Assembly (NCBI GenBank): GCA_946410185.1 | Contig: CAMJZI010000012.1 | Location: 1 to 32,242, forward strand | Source: an uncultured Porphyromonadaceae bacterium | GTDB lineage: Bacteria; Bacteroidota; Bacteroidia; Bacteroidales; Muribaculaceae | Direction of reading: 5' to 3' | Length of the DNA stretch: 32,242 bases | Shown: positions 10,201 to 18,759 of the stretch, piece by piece | How positions within the stretch are numbered: position 1 is the stretch's first letter | Layout: the number at the start of each line of letters is the position of its first letter | Notes under the pieces: model-generated | What the model saw: only the letters and a program-made list of their open reading frames with translations | What the model was told of the DNA's origin: nothing | The model's database searches: none | Translations under genes and position numbers: made by a program

Positions 10201-10488
10201 GCCCATGGCACCCCCTGGGTTTACAGCCATGACAAGCTGGGCAAGCTCGTGGGCATGCCCGTTCCCGGCACCATGACCAGTGTGTCGTGGGAGAGGTTGC
10301 AAGACTCGTCGCTCATCTTTGGTATCCCCATCATCGGCTATCTGTTGCCCGAGGGTAATTACCTCGAGAACACGCAGCTCGAGCCCGATATCAAGGTGGC
10401 CAACAATCCCGAGACTGTGACCAGAGGCGAGGATTTGCAGCTCAAGGCCGCCGTCGAGGAACTCATGCGGGAGTGCGGTCTGAAGTGA
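7234..10488 (+). CDS. Tricorn protease homolog: WD40/PD40 propeller, PDZ, S41 peptidase
   Basis: Signal peptide; repeated SPDGKxxxF blades; PDZ-like IKRGTIVEKINGVAIDEENDYTELLNG; S41-like GIVIDTRFNGGGRLHEDIEVLFSGKKYF and YSNAHGTPWVYSHDKLGKLVGMPVPGTMTSV. Confidence 0.92.
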   Translation: MKKILLSLAAVTAMTAMADTPLWMRYASISPDGNKIAFCYKGDIYVVPSSGGQAVQLTSQSSYESMPVWSPDGAMLAFASDRKGNNDVYVMPSGGGQPKQLTRNSAGETPWTFSPDGKYIYYSASIQDPASSMLFPSGRLTEVYKVPVEGGRATRELGTPAEYICWNKTGEYFVYQDRKGGEDEYRKHHTSSITRDIWRYDAKTSHHTNLTNIGGEDRNPVLSPDGKTVYFLSERNGGSMNVYSMPIDHPSQLTAVTNFTVNPVRFLSIANNGTLCFTQDGELYTMRQGGQPSKVDISLWHDDSDQVQRMSHTRGATDAAVSPDGKMVAFVVRGEVFVTSVEYNTTKRVTSTPQAENWVSWGSDNRTLAYATERNGNWELVLATIERKDDPNFANATLIKEEILLPSTTVERTRPCLSPDGKKLAFIEDRFSLKVLDLKTKQVTQVTDGSTWYETNGEFNYSWSPDGKWFALEFIGNQRDPYTDIGIVSASGGPITNITGSAYISEDPRWVMEGNAIMFRSNRYGMRSHASWGSQDDVFLAFVNQEALDRYNLNKEDYELLTEAEKEAKKAEEKKAEEAKKNSKKKGKTDTAASKADDKSVKVELDGIEERIVRVTPNSSNISGCMITPDGESLYYLSAFESGYDLWKMDLRKHETKLLNKMGGGGADIQASKDGKTLFVLGSSKMQKLTVSGDKLTPITYQADMKMDLFAEREYMFNHVDKQIEKRFYNLNYHGCDWKANVETYRKFLPHINNNQDFADLLSELLGELNASHTGGRYYPTGGEGTSDLGLIYDWNYTGKGLKVDEVIAGGPLAKAKSQIKRGTIVEKINGVAIDEENDYTELLNGQSGKKTLLSLYDPQANKRWEEVVKPISKGALSELMYKRWVKRNAHIVDSLSGGRLGYVHLESMNDASYRDIYSDVLGKYNKRDGIVIDTRFNGGGRLHEDIEVLFSGKKYFTQVVRGREACDMPSRRWNKPSIMLQCEANYSNAHGTPWVYSHDKLGKLVGMPVPGTMTSVSWERLQDSSLIFGIPIIGYLLPEGNYLENTQLEPDIKVANNPETVTRGEDLQLKAAVEELMRECGLK

Positions 10489-10546
10489 TGAATCTTAAAA
10501 TAGGTTAAAGGCAAAGAGCATGAAAGGTCAAGCCGAAAAAAAGCGG

Positions 10547-10554
10547 TACCTTTG
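10547..10554 (+). promoter_or_regulatory. TACCTTTG -7-like box (approximate position)
   Basis: Sequence ...AGCGGTACCTTTGCAG... matches TAnnTTTG. Confidence 0.45.
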
Positions 10555-10574
10555 CAGTCAAATTCAGAGGAAAG

Positions 10575-10673
10575 ATGTTTTTACTGAGCAACATATCTTA
10601 CCAGATACTGCGTGAAACGCGAGTTTTCTCTGTGCCTTTTCTGTCTAAGAAGAATCATAACTCAGCGATATAA
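10575..10673 (+). CDS. Possible unannotated 32-aa small ORF MFLLSNISYQILRETRVFSVPFLSKKNHNSAI
   Basis: AGAGGAAAG Shine-Dalgarno-like sequence just upstream of ATG, a promoter box ~25 nt upstream and a strong hairpin after the stop. Confidence 0.35.
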   Translation: MFLLSNISYQILRETRVFSVPFLSKKNHNSAI

Positions 10674-10682
10674 ATGTGAACG

Positions 10683-10710
10683 GTGGGACCCAGTCAAGGG
10701 TCCCACTTTG
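10683..10710 (+). terminator. Strong hairpin, possible terminator or attenuator upstream of SemiSWEET
   Basis: Perfect 9-bp stem GTGGGACCC/GGGTCCCAC with loop AGTCAA and a short tail TTTG. Confidence 0.5.
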
Positions 10711-10747
10711 TACACATATCAAAGGATTATTATATTACTTACTGTCT

Positions 10748-11035
10748 ATGTCTGAATTTATCTCCAATTATCTTACCGATATCATCGGTTACACTGCGTC
10801 GATTTGTCTGGTGCTGGGTTATATGCCCCAAGCGATTTACACCATCCGCACCCACGACACCGATGGCATCGCCCTGCCCACATTCCTGATGATGGGACTG
10901 GGTGGTATATTCTTTGCCATCCAGGGTTTGATGCTCAAGAACTGGCCCCTGTTCATCACCAATGTCATCACCACAATCTCGAGCGCTATTGTGTTTGGCA
11001 TCAAGATGTATAACGATTATTTCAAGAAGAAATAA
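10748..11035 (+). CDS. SemiSWEET-type (PQ-loop) sugar transporter
   Basis: IIGYTASICLVLGYMPQAIYTIRTHDTDGIALPTFLMMGLGGIFFAIQGLML: PQ motif and three-TM size (95 aa). Confidence 0.85.
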   Translation: MSEFISNYLTDIIGYTASICLVLGYMPQAIYTIRTHDTDGIALPTFLMMGLGGIFFAIQGLMLKNWPLFITNVITTISSAIVFGIKMYNDYFKKK

Positions 11036-11135
11036 GTTGCCCCATGGCGGCATGGCGGGAGCGGTCATCTAAAGAGTCATCATCGCCATGTCGGTAAAAA
11101 GCGTGATTTTTCTTTAATATGTCAGAAAAAATCAC

Positions 11136-11143
11136 TACCTTTG
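11136..11143 (+). promoter_or_regulatory. TACCTTTG -7 box upstream of the TonB-dependent receptor
   Basis: Exact TAnnTTTG match ~120 nt upstream of the ATG. Confidence 0.45.
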
Positions 11144-11261
11144 ACAAATTTTACCCGGTCAATCAAGCCTCTTGTGGTCGAGTTTTCTTTATTATACCAT
11201 ACGATGGCGCATTGGCCCCTTGAAAGATATCATCTATAACTTTAATACTTTATATGAACTT

Positions 11262-14024
11262 ATGAGACTTAAACTGTTTTTGCTATTAGCACTCTTTGCG
11301 ACCCTGCCGCTGCTGGCTCAGCGTGCCGGGGTGCAGGGCGTGGTGATTGATGCCAAGAGCGGGCAACCCGTCGCCGGGGCTACCGTTATCCTCGACAATC
11401 AGGGCAATGCAGCAACGACCGACTCCCAGGGCTCCTTCATCATTGATGATGCCAACCCGGGTCCCGACCAGCTGCTGGTACTCGCTTATGGCTACAATGA
11501 CTGGTCGAGTGCTGTCACTATCGTCAACGGGATGGTAGAGAATTTAGGCACCATTCAGGTAGAGCCTGTCTCCTTTGAGAGTGCTCAAGCCCTGGAGTTC
11601 CGTAATGCCATGGCCGACATGGCACTCTCTGAGTCGCAACTCGAGGACGAGGAAGGCAACACACAGGAAGTGGCACTGTTGAGCGGTGCGACCGACAACC
11701 CCTTCTATCAAGCCTCGAGCTACAACTTCAGCACGGCGCGTTTCCGCATCCGTGGCTATGAGAACCAGAAAACAGAGACCTACATCAACGGTGTCCCCTT
11801 TAATGATGCAGTCCGTTTCTCGTTCAACTACTCGATGACCGGTGGCTTGAACCAGGCGTTCAAGAACAAGACCATCGGCATGGGCTTGGAGGACAACTCC
11901 TATGCTTTTGGCGGCATTGGTGGTGCTAACAACATCAAGACCTTTGCAGCCGATTATGCTCCCGGAACCCGTTTAAGTCTTGCTTATACCAATGGTAATT
12001 ACCGCTGGCGTGGCATGGTTACTCACAGCACGGGACTCAACAAGCATGGCTGGGCCATGACCGTATCGGCAGTGGCCCGTTATGCCGACGAGGGAGTTTA
12101 TCCCGGTTCGTTCTACAACAGCTGGGGTTACTTCCTGGCGTTGCAAAAGGTATTCAACCCGCAGCACTCGCTGTCGCTGACTACCTTTGGAGCCCCCACC
12201 AAGCGTGCCGCCAACTCGGCAATCTTTGCCGAGGCAGGTCAGTTGACAGGAAGCAACATGTACAGTCCTGACTGGGGCTGGCAGGAAGGCAAGAAGCGCA
12301 ATTCCAAGGTGGTTGAGTCGTTTGATCCCACCGCAATCCTGAACTGGCTGTGGAAACCCAACGAGAACACCTCGTTGAATACGGGTTTTGCTTATCACAA
12401 GTCGTTCTACAGCAAGGCCGCCCTCAACTGGCATGATGCTCCTGATCCCCGACCTGATTATTATCGTTACCTGCCCTCGTACTATACCGACGAGAATTCC
12501 AAGCAGCTCTATACCGACCTGTGGACGAGTGAGAGCGAGATAACCCAGATACGCTGGGACCGACTGTATAATGTCAACTACCTGAACAACCACATGGCCG
12601 ACCAGACGGGCGAGGAGCTCGGTTCGACCTATGTGCTTGAGAAACGTCACAGCAACCAGTCGAGCTTCACGCTGTCGTCGGTGTTGAACAAGCGCTTCTC
12701 CAACCAGCTGACGATGCAGACGGGTGCTAATGCCAACTACACTGTTTCGTCATACTACAAGACCATCAAGGATCTGCTGGGTGGTCGCTACTGGCTCGAC
12801 GTTGACCAGTACAGTGAGCGTGACTTCCCCGATAATGCCGAGATGGCTCAGAACGACATGAACAACCCTGACCGCAAGGTGGGCAAGGGTGACCGTTTCG
12901 GCTATGACTATGACATCCTCACCCTCAAGGCTCAGCTGTGGCACCAGTGGGTGCTCAACCTGGCCAAGTGGGAGATGTTTGCCAGTGTCAAGGGTGATTA
13001 CTTCCAGTTCCAGCGCGATGGCAAGATGCGCAACGGCCGTGCCCCTGAGAACTCTTATGGCAAGGGCGAGACCCACCGTTTTGTCACCTATGGCGCCAAG
13101 GCTGGTATTACTTATAAACTGGACGGCCGCAACAGCTTCACGGGCCACGTCTTCTACGGCACCGAGGCACCGCGCCCCTACGACGCCTACATCTCCTCGC
13201 GCACCAAGGATGATGTCATTGACTTGAAGGTGGAGAAAATCTTCTCGGCCGACCTGAGCTATGCGATGAACTTCCGCAACTTCAAGGCTATCGTGACCGC
13301 CTTCTATACCGACCAGCGCGACAACACCGAGCGCACCGCCTTCTACGACGATGTCCACAGCACGTTTATGAACTACGCGCTCACGGGTGTCAACAAGCAG
13401 TACAAGGGTGTTGAGGTAGGCTTGAGCTACAAGTTGTCTCCCTCATTCACTGTGAGCGGTGCAGCCAACATTGCCCGTTACCAGTACAAGAACAACCCCA
13501 TAGGTACCCGCAGCTACGAGAACGGCTCCGAGGCCGATGTCACCAATCAGGTATACCTCAAGAACTTCTATGTGGCCGGCACCCCCCAGGAGTGCTATTC
13601 ACTGGCCTTTAACTGGGCCGGTCCCAAGCAGTGGTTTGTCGAGGTGAACGGCGCATGGATGAACCGATCCTATGTGAACATCGCGCCCAACCGTCATGAG
13701 CCCTTCTCCGACCTCTTCTTCATGGCCGATAATGAAGAGGAACTGAAGGCGCTGATACGTGACCTGAGCGTTCAAGAAAAGCTCAACGAGGCACTGGTCA
13801 TCAATGCCAGCATCGGTCACGTGATTTACATCAACCGCACGGCATCGTTCAACATCAACTTGAATCTGAACAACATCCTTGACAACAGGAACATTCAGAC
13901 GGGTGGATATCAACAGGGACGTACCGACACCAAGGACATCACAAACACCGCTACCAAGTTCCCCAACAAGTACTATTATGCGCAGGGGTTCAAGATGTTC
14001 CTGAACTTGGGTCTGCGTTTCTAA
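11262..14024 (+). CDS. TonB-dependent outer-membrane receptor with N-terminal carboxypeptidase-regulatory-like domain
   Basis: MRLKLFLLLALFATLPLLAQ signal; GVVIDAKSGQPVAGATVIL; plug-like RFRIRGYENQKTETYINGVPFND; beta-barrel composition ending in aromatic F. Confidence 0.9.
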   Translation: MRLKLFLLLALFATLPLLAQRAGVQGVVIDAKSGQPVAGATVILDNQGNAATTDSQGSFIIDDANPGPDQLLVLAYGYNDWSSAVTIVNGMVENLGTIQVEPVSFESAQALEFRNAMADMALSESQLEDEEGNTQEVALLSGATDNPFYQASSYNFSTARFRIRGYENQKTETYINGVPFNDAVRFSFNYSMTGGLNQAFKNKTIGMGLEDNSYAFGGIGGANNIKTFAADYAPGTRLSLAYTNGNYRWRGMVTHSTGLNKHGWAMTVSAVARYADEGVYPGSFYNSWGYFLALQKVFNPQHSLSLTTFGAPTKRAANSAIFAEAGQLTGSNMYSPDWGWQEGKKRNSKVVESFDPTAILNWLWKPNENTSLNTGFAYHKSFYSKAALNWHDAPDPRPDYYRYLPSYYTDENSKQLYTDLWTSESEITQIRWDRLYNVNYLNNHMADQTGEELGSTYVLEKRHSNQSSFTLSSVLNKRFSNQLTMQTGANANYTVSSYYKTIKDLLGGRYWLDVDQYSERDFPDNAEMAQNDMNNPDRKVGKGDRFGYDYDILTLKAQLWHQWVLNLAKWEMFASVKGDYFQFQRDGKMRNGRAPENSYGKGETHRFVTYGAKAGITYKLDGRNSFTGHVFYGTEAPRPYDAYISSRTKDDVIDLKVEKIFSADLSYAMNFRNFKAIVTAFYTDQRDNTERTAFYDDVHSTFMNYALTGVNKQYKGVEVGLSYKLSPSFTVSGAANIARYQYKNNPIGTRSYENGSEADVTNQVYLKNFYVAGTPQECYSLAFNWAGPKQWFVEVNGAWMNRSYVNIAPNRHEPFSDLFFMADNEEELKALIRDLSVQEKLNEALVINASIGHVIYINRTASFNINLNLNNILDNRNIQTGGYQQGRTDTKDITNTATKFPNKYYYAQGFKMFLNLGLRF

Positions 14025-14079
14025 TCATTAATTTTCATCAATCAACCAGATATTAATAAAAACAAAACAATAACCGACT

Positions 14080-16311
14080 ATGAAACGTTTTAATTATTAT
14101 CTCAGCTTAATGCTCTTGTTGGTGTTCACCGCTGCATGTAGTGACGAGTTCGACCAGCCGCCCATGGTGGTCCCTCAGGCATCGCGCACTGCCAACATCA
14201 CCATTGCTGAATTCAAAGCCAAGCACTGGCAGGATGTCAAGAACTACATCGACACTATCAAGGAGGACGAGGTCATTCACGGATGGGTCACCAGTAGTGA
14301 TGAGGAAGGAAATATCTATAAGCAGATCTACATCAGCGACGGCACGGGTGGCTTGACCATCTCTGTTGACCAGAGCAGCATGTACACCAAGTTCCGCCTT
14401 GGCCAGGAAGTTGTGATTCCCATGAAGGGTTACTACATTGGCAAGTTCAACGGCTTGCTGTGCCTGGGAGTCCCCTACCTGTGGGAGGAGCAGAATGTGT
14501 GGGAATCCAACCGCATGTCTATGGAGCAATGGGAGGCAATGGCCGAACTCAACGGTTTTCCTGATGTCTCTAAAGTGGATACCACTGTCATCGAGCTGAG
14601 CGAGATCAAGGGCTCGGACAGCGAGACCTTGCTGAAATACATGAGCCGCCTGGTTCGCATCAATGGTGTGACCTTTGCTGATGCCGGCAGCCCCTTCTCG
14701 GAGCCCGATGCCAGCACCGACCGTGCCATCGTGGACGAGAGCAACAACTCCATCATGGTGTATAACAGCTCATATGCCACCTTCCGCGCCGACACGCTGC
14801 CCAAGGGCACCGTTGACGTTGTGGGCGAACTGTGCTACACGTCAAGCAAGGGTTTCCACCTGTTGCTGCGCAGCGCCAGTGACGTGATCCTGAACACTGC
14901 CGGCGGTACCAAGAGCAATCCCTTTACCGTGGCCGACGCTATCGCAGGCGTGACCAGTGGCATGAGAGGCTGGGTAGGCGGATATGCCGTGGGCGCTGTG
15001 GCTCCCGAGGTGACCTCTGTTACCAGCAATTCCGATATCGAGTGGAAGGCTCCCACCACGCTCGACAACACCATTGTGCTGGCCGATGATCCCGACTGCA
15101 AGGACTACACCAAGTGCATCATCGTGCCTCTTGCCCAGGGTTCGCAATTCCGCGTAGATGCCAACCTGAAGTCCAATCCTAATGTGTACAAGTCCTTTGT
15201 GAAGGCTAAAGGAGCCATCACCTCCTATATGGGTATCGTTGGCCTCACCGATAATATCGGTTCGACCGACACCTATGTGCTCGATGTTGCCCTTACCAAG
15301 TTTGAGGAAGGTTTTGACGGCGGCATCCCCAGTGGCTGGACCAACCTTGCCGTTAGTGGAGGCAAGACCTGGTCGACCTATTCCTACACAAGTGCCGGTC
15401 AACCCATCACCTGTGCCCAGTTCAGGGCTACTGGATCATCCAGCCAGCCGATTGATTCGTGGCTGATTACCCCGAAACTGGATATCAAGAATGCCAAGAG
15501 CAAAGTCTTTAATTTCACCTCCGAGGTCAACAATGTGGGCAATAACACGATTGAACTTTATCTGCTCGACAGCAATGATCCCAGAACCGCTACTGTAAAG
15601 GTGAAATTGAATCCCACCCTCCCTGCCAAGCCTACCGGCAGCTCTACTTACAGCGCATGGGTATCCTCGGGAGATATCGACTTGAGCCAGTGGTCTGATG
15701 GTGAATACTTCATCGGTTTCAACTTCAATGCTCCCGCTGGAGGCAACTATACCACATGGTGCATCGATAACGTGACCTTCGGCATGGGTGAGGTTCCTGT
15801 AGAATTCCCCGAGAACTTTGCCGACTTCCACACCATGGGCACTCCCACGAGCACGATTGGCAATTTTACCTCCGAAAACGGTTGGGTGGCTAAAAACTGC
15901 ACCCTCCTCATCGGCAAGTCGGGTAGCAACCCCAATTTCGCCTTCATTGGCAACATTCTTGACACCAACGAACCTGCAGTGGCTCCGACCATGAATGGTG
16001 GTACCAACATGGTGGGCACCATCGTATCGCCCAAGCTCAAGGGAGGCCTGAGCAAACTCAGCTTCAATTATGGCGCTGCCTTCTCGGGCAACGTGATCTC
16101 ATTCCGCGTTGATGTGAAGCAGAATGGCAATGTAGTCAAGAGCTGGACGATTACCGAGAACCCCATGACGCAGAAGCATGCCTATAGCTTTGAGGGTACC
16201 TGCTCGGTAAGTGGCGAGTTCACCATTGAGTTTACCAATCTGAGCCCGTCTAATGCTACTGGTGACAAGAAAGACCGCTTCTCGGTTTGGAATGTGACCT
16301 GGGAGAACTAA
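14080..16311 (+). CDS. Surface lipoprotein, DUF5689-like (OB-fold-like) with choice-of-anchor-type domains
   Basis: Lipobox LLVFTAACSDEF; ITIAEFKAKHW...IHGWVTSSDEEGNIYKQIYISDGTGGLTISVDQ; later EEGFDGGIPSGWTNLAVSGGKTWSTY...DSWLITPKLDI. Confidence 0.8.
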   Translation: MKRFNYYLSLMLLLVFTAACSDEFDQPPMVVPQASRTANITIAEFKAKHWQDVKNYIDTIKEDEVIHGWVTSSDEEGNIYKQIYISDGTGGLTISVDQSSMYTKFRLGQEVVIPMKGYYIGKFNGLLCLGVPYLWEEQNVWESNRMSMEQWEAMAELNGFPDVSKVDTTVIELSEIKGSDSETLLKYMSRLVRINGVTFADAGSPFSEPDASTDRAIVDESNNSIMVYNSSYATFRADTLPKGTVDVVGELCYTSSKGFHLLLRSASDVILNTAGGTKSNPFTVADAIAGVTSGMRGWVGGYAVGAVAPEVTSVTSNSDIEWKAPTTLDNTIVLADDPDCKDYTKCIIVPLAQGSQFRVDANLKSNPNVYKSFVKAKGAITSYMGIVGLTDNIGSTDTYVLDVALTKFEEGFDGGIPSGWTNLAVSGGKTWSTYSYTSAGQPITCAQFRATGSSSQPIDSWLITPKLDIKNAKSKVFNFTSEVNNVGNNTIELYLLDSNDPRTATVKVKLNPTLPAKPTGSSTYSAWVSSGDIDLSQWSDGEYFIGFNFNAPAGGNYTTWCIDNVTFGMGEVPVEFPENFADFHTMGTPTSTIGNFTSENGWVAKNCTLLIGKSGSNPNFAFIGNILDTNEPAVAPTMNGGTNMVGTIVSPKLKGGLSKLSFNYGAAFSGNVISFRVDVKQNGNVVKSWTITENPMTQKHAYSFEGTCSVSGEFTIEFTNLSPSNATGDKKDRFSVWNVTWEN

Positions 16312-16337
16312 TTCATCGATATTAATTTATTATCGTC

Positions 16338-17423
16338 ATGATCAAGAAATCATTATTCATGGCCCTGGCGCTGGTGGCTCTGCTGCCGGCGCTGGCCTGG
16401 GGCCAGGACTCTCAAGAACAGCAGGAACGCCGTTACACGATGTATGGCGTGATGTTCTATAATCTGGAGAACCTGTTCGACACCATCAACAACAATGGTG
16501 TCTATGACAAGGAATTCTCGCCTCAAGGTGCCCGCCAATGGAATGGCACCAAGTATTGGCAAAAGCAGCACAACATGGCCTATGCCATCAGCCAGATGGA
16601 GGTGAAGGGATCTCCCGCCGAGGGACCTGTCATCGTCGGTGTGAGCGAGATTGAGAACATTACTGTTCTTCAGGACCTCGTGCGACAGCCCGAACTCAAG
16701 GATCGCCGCTACCAGATTGTTCACCACGACAGCCCCGACCGTCGCGGCGTGGACGTGGCGTTCCTGTACAATCCCCGCTTCTTCAAGGTGTTGAACGTGA
16801 CAACCCAGAACATTGGCAAGTATCTCCCCGATTATCCTGAGTTCAGGACCCGCGACCAGCTGACCGTCACTGGACTCTTGGCAGGCGAGAAAGTCTCGTT
16901 GATGATCAACCACTGGCCCTCGCGACTGGGTGGTGAGGAGCAGTCGAGCTATCTGCGCGAGGCTGCGGGACGCATGGCGCGTGAGACGATTGATTCGCTC
17001 CTGCGCGACGACCCCAACCAGGGCATCATCTTTATGGGTGACTTGAACGACGACCCGCAGAACCGCAGCTGCAGCGAGGCACTTGGCGCCAAAAAGGACA
17101 TCAAGGACTGCACCGAGCCCGGCTCGTGCTTCAACCCCTGGTGGAATATCTTGAACAAGGGCATCGGTACACTGGGTTACAAGGGCAACTGGAACCTGTT
17201 TGACCAGATCATCTTCACCAACTACTTCTTGAAGAACTATGAGAGCAAGGACAAGCCCACCTTGACCTTCTCGCGTGCCGAGGTGCTCAACCGCAAGTTC
17301 TTGCGCGGCAACGAGGGCGACCGTCAGGGTTACCCCCTGCGCACCTTCTCGGGCGGTGTGTTCCTGAACGGTTATAGCGACCACTTCCCAACCATGATTT
17401 ATCTGGTGAAGGAAATCAAGTGA
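16338..17423 (+). CDS. Secreted endonuclease/exonuclease/phosphatase family protein (copy 1)
   Basis: Signal peptide; EEP motifs FYNLENLFDT, NHWPSR, MGDLNDDP and GYSDHFPT. Confidence 0.9.
   Translation: MIKKSLFMALALVALLPALAWGQDSQEQQERRYTMYGVMFYNLENLFDTINNNGVYDKEFSPQGARQWNGTKYWQKQHNMAYAISQMEVKGSPAEGPVIVGVSEIENITVLQDLVRQPELKDRRYQIVHHDSPDRRGVDVAFLYNPRFFKVLNVTTQNIGKYLPDYPEFRTRDQLTVTGLLAGEKVSLMINHWPSRLGGEEQSSYLREAAGRMARETIDSLLRDDPNQGIIFMGDLNDDPQNRSCSEALGAKKDIKDCTEPGSCFNPWWNILNKGIGTLGYKGNWNLFDQIIFTNYFLKNYESKDKPTLTFSRAEVLNRKFLRGNEGDRQGYPLRTFSGGVFLNGYSDHFPTMIYLVKEIK
17007..17389 (+). repeat. 383-bp identical segment, copy A (pairs with 18231-18613)
   Basis: Base-by-base comparison at offset 1224 shows no mismatches; flanking bases differ. 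Confidence 0.93.
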
Positions 17424-17453
17424 CCACTTACTGCTGATGAGCAGAAAAAAATT

Positions 17454-17493
17454 ACTGCTCCGTAATCCGTGTGTAAAGGGTTTACGGAGCAGT
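17454..17493 (+). terminator. Stem-loop after EEP copy 1 (no U-tract on the plus strand)
   Basis: ACTGCTCCGTAA/TTACGGAGCAGT, 12-bp stem; followed by ATAGTAATATAG. Confidence 0.45.
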
Positions 17494-17546
17494 ATAGTAA
17501 TATAGTAATAAGTAGAATCCATCGTACCTCAAAAGTAGACATAATC

Positions 17547-18647
17547 ATGAAAAGATTGTATTATATGTTCGTGGCGCTCATCGTGATGTTGCCGTCGATG
17601 GTTGTGGGCAAGGTGCCACAACTTGTTGAAGACCAGCGGGGACAACTGGAGCAAGACCGTCGTTACACGATGTATGGCGTGATGTTCTACAACCTGGAGA
17701 ACCTGTTCGACACCATCAACAATAACGGGCAGAATGACTACGATTTCACGCCCCAGGGTGCCTATCAGTGGGACGGTGTCAAGTATTGGCAAAAGCAGCA
17801 CAACATGGCCTATGCCATCAGTCAGATGGAGGTCAAGGGTTCTCCTGCCGAGGGTCCCGTCATCATCGGTGTGGGCGAGGTTGAGAACCTCTCGGTGCTG
17901 CAGGATCTCGTCAAGCAACCAGAACTCAAGGGCCGTCGCTATCAGATCATTCATCATGACAGCCCCGATCCGCGTGGCATTGATGTGGCATTGCTCTACA
18001 ATCCCCGTTTCTTTAAGGTGCTGAATGTCACTACCCAGAGCATCAAAAAATACCTGGATGAACCCGTGGAAACCCGCGACCAGCTCACAGTCACTGGTAT
18101 GCTCGCAGGCGAGAAGGTGTCGATTATGGTCAACCACTGGCCCTCGCGTCGCAGGGGTACAGAGGCTTCAAACTACCTGCGTGAAGCAGCCGGGCGCATG
18201 GCCCGCGCGACGATGGACTCACTGCTGCTTGACGACCCCAACCAGGGCATCATCTTTATGGGTGACTTGAACGACGACCCGCAGAACCGCAGCTGCAGCG
18301 AGGCACTTGGCGCCAAAAAGGACATCAAGGACTGCACCGAGCCCGGCTCGTGCTTCAACCCCTGGTGGAATATCTTGAACAAGGGCATCGGTACACTGGG
18401 TTACAAGGGCAACTGGAACCTGTTTGACCAGATCATCTTCACCAACTACTTCTTGAAGAACTATGAGAGCAAGGACAAGCCCACCTTGACCTTCTCGCGT
18501 GCCGAGGTGCTCAACCGCAAGTTCTTGCGCGGCAACGAGGGCGACCGTCAGGGTTACCCCCTGCGCACCTTCTCGGGCGGTGTGTTCCTGAACGGTTATA
18601 GCGACCACTTCCCCACTATGATTTATCTGGTGAAGGAAATCAAGTGA
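17547..18647 (+). CDS. Secreted endonuclease/exonuclease/phosphatase family protein (copy 2, tandem paralog)
   Basis: Same motifs as copy 1; start MKRLYYMFVALIVMLPSMVVG. Confidence 0.9.
   Translation: MKRLYYMFVALIVMLPSMVVGKVPQLVEDQRGQLEQDRRYTMYGVMFYNLENLFDTINNNGQNDYDFTPQGAYQWDGVKYWQKQHNMAYAISQMEVKGSPAEGPVIIGVGEVENLSVLQDLVKQPELKGRRYQIIHHDSPDPRGIDVALLYNPRFFKVLNVTTQSIKKYLDEPVETRDQLTVTGMLAGEKVSIMVNHWPSRRRGTEASNYLREAAGRMARATMDSLLLDDPNQGIIFMGDLNDDPQNRSCSEALGAKKDIKDCTEPGSCFNPWWNILNKGIGTLGYKGNWNLFDQIIFTNYFLKNYESKDKPTLTFSRAEVLNRKFLRGNEGDRQGYPLRTFSGGVFLNGYSDHFPTMIYLVKEIK
18231..18613 (+). repeat. 383-bp identical segment, copy B
   Basis: Pairs with 17007-17389. Confidence 0.93.
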
Positions 18648-18681
18648 CCGCTTACTGCCGTTGAGCAGAAAAACAATTACT

Positions 18682-18729
18682 ACTGCTCCGTAACCCGAGT
18701 TTCTAGTGGGTTACGGAGCAGTGTTTTTA
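18682..18729 (+). terminator. Probable bidirectional rho-independent terminator between EEP copy 2 and the VWA gene
   Basis: Perfect 15-bp stem ACTGCTCCGTAACCC/GGGTTACGGAGCAGT; GTTTTTAC on the plus side, and AGTAATTGTTTTTC on the minus side. Confidence 0.8.
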
Positions 18730-18759
18730 CTTTAGCCCTGCTGCAGTACAGTAGCGTTG

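Noticed and set aside
16353-17522. 389-aa minus-strand ORF opposite EEP copy 1, with a matching one opposite copy 2
   Set aside because: Its apparent conservation between copies is only the 383-bp duplicated DNA read on the wrong strand.
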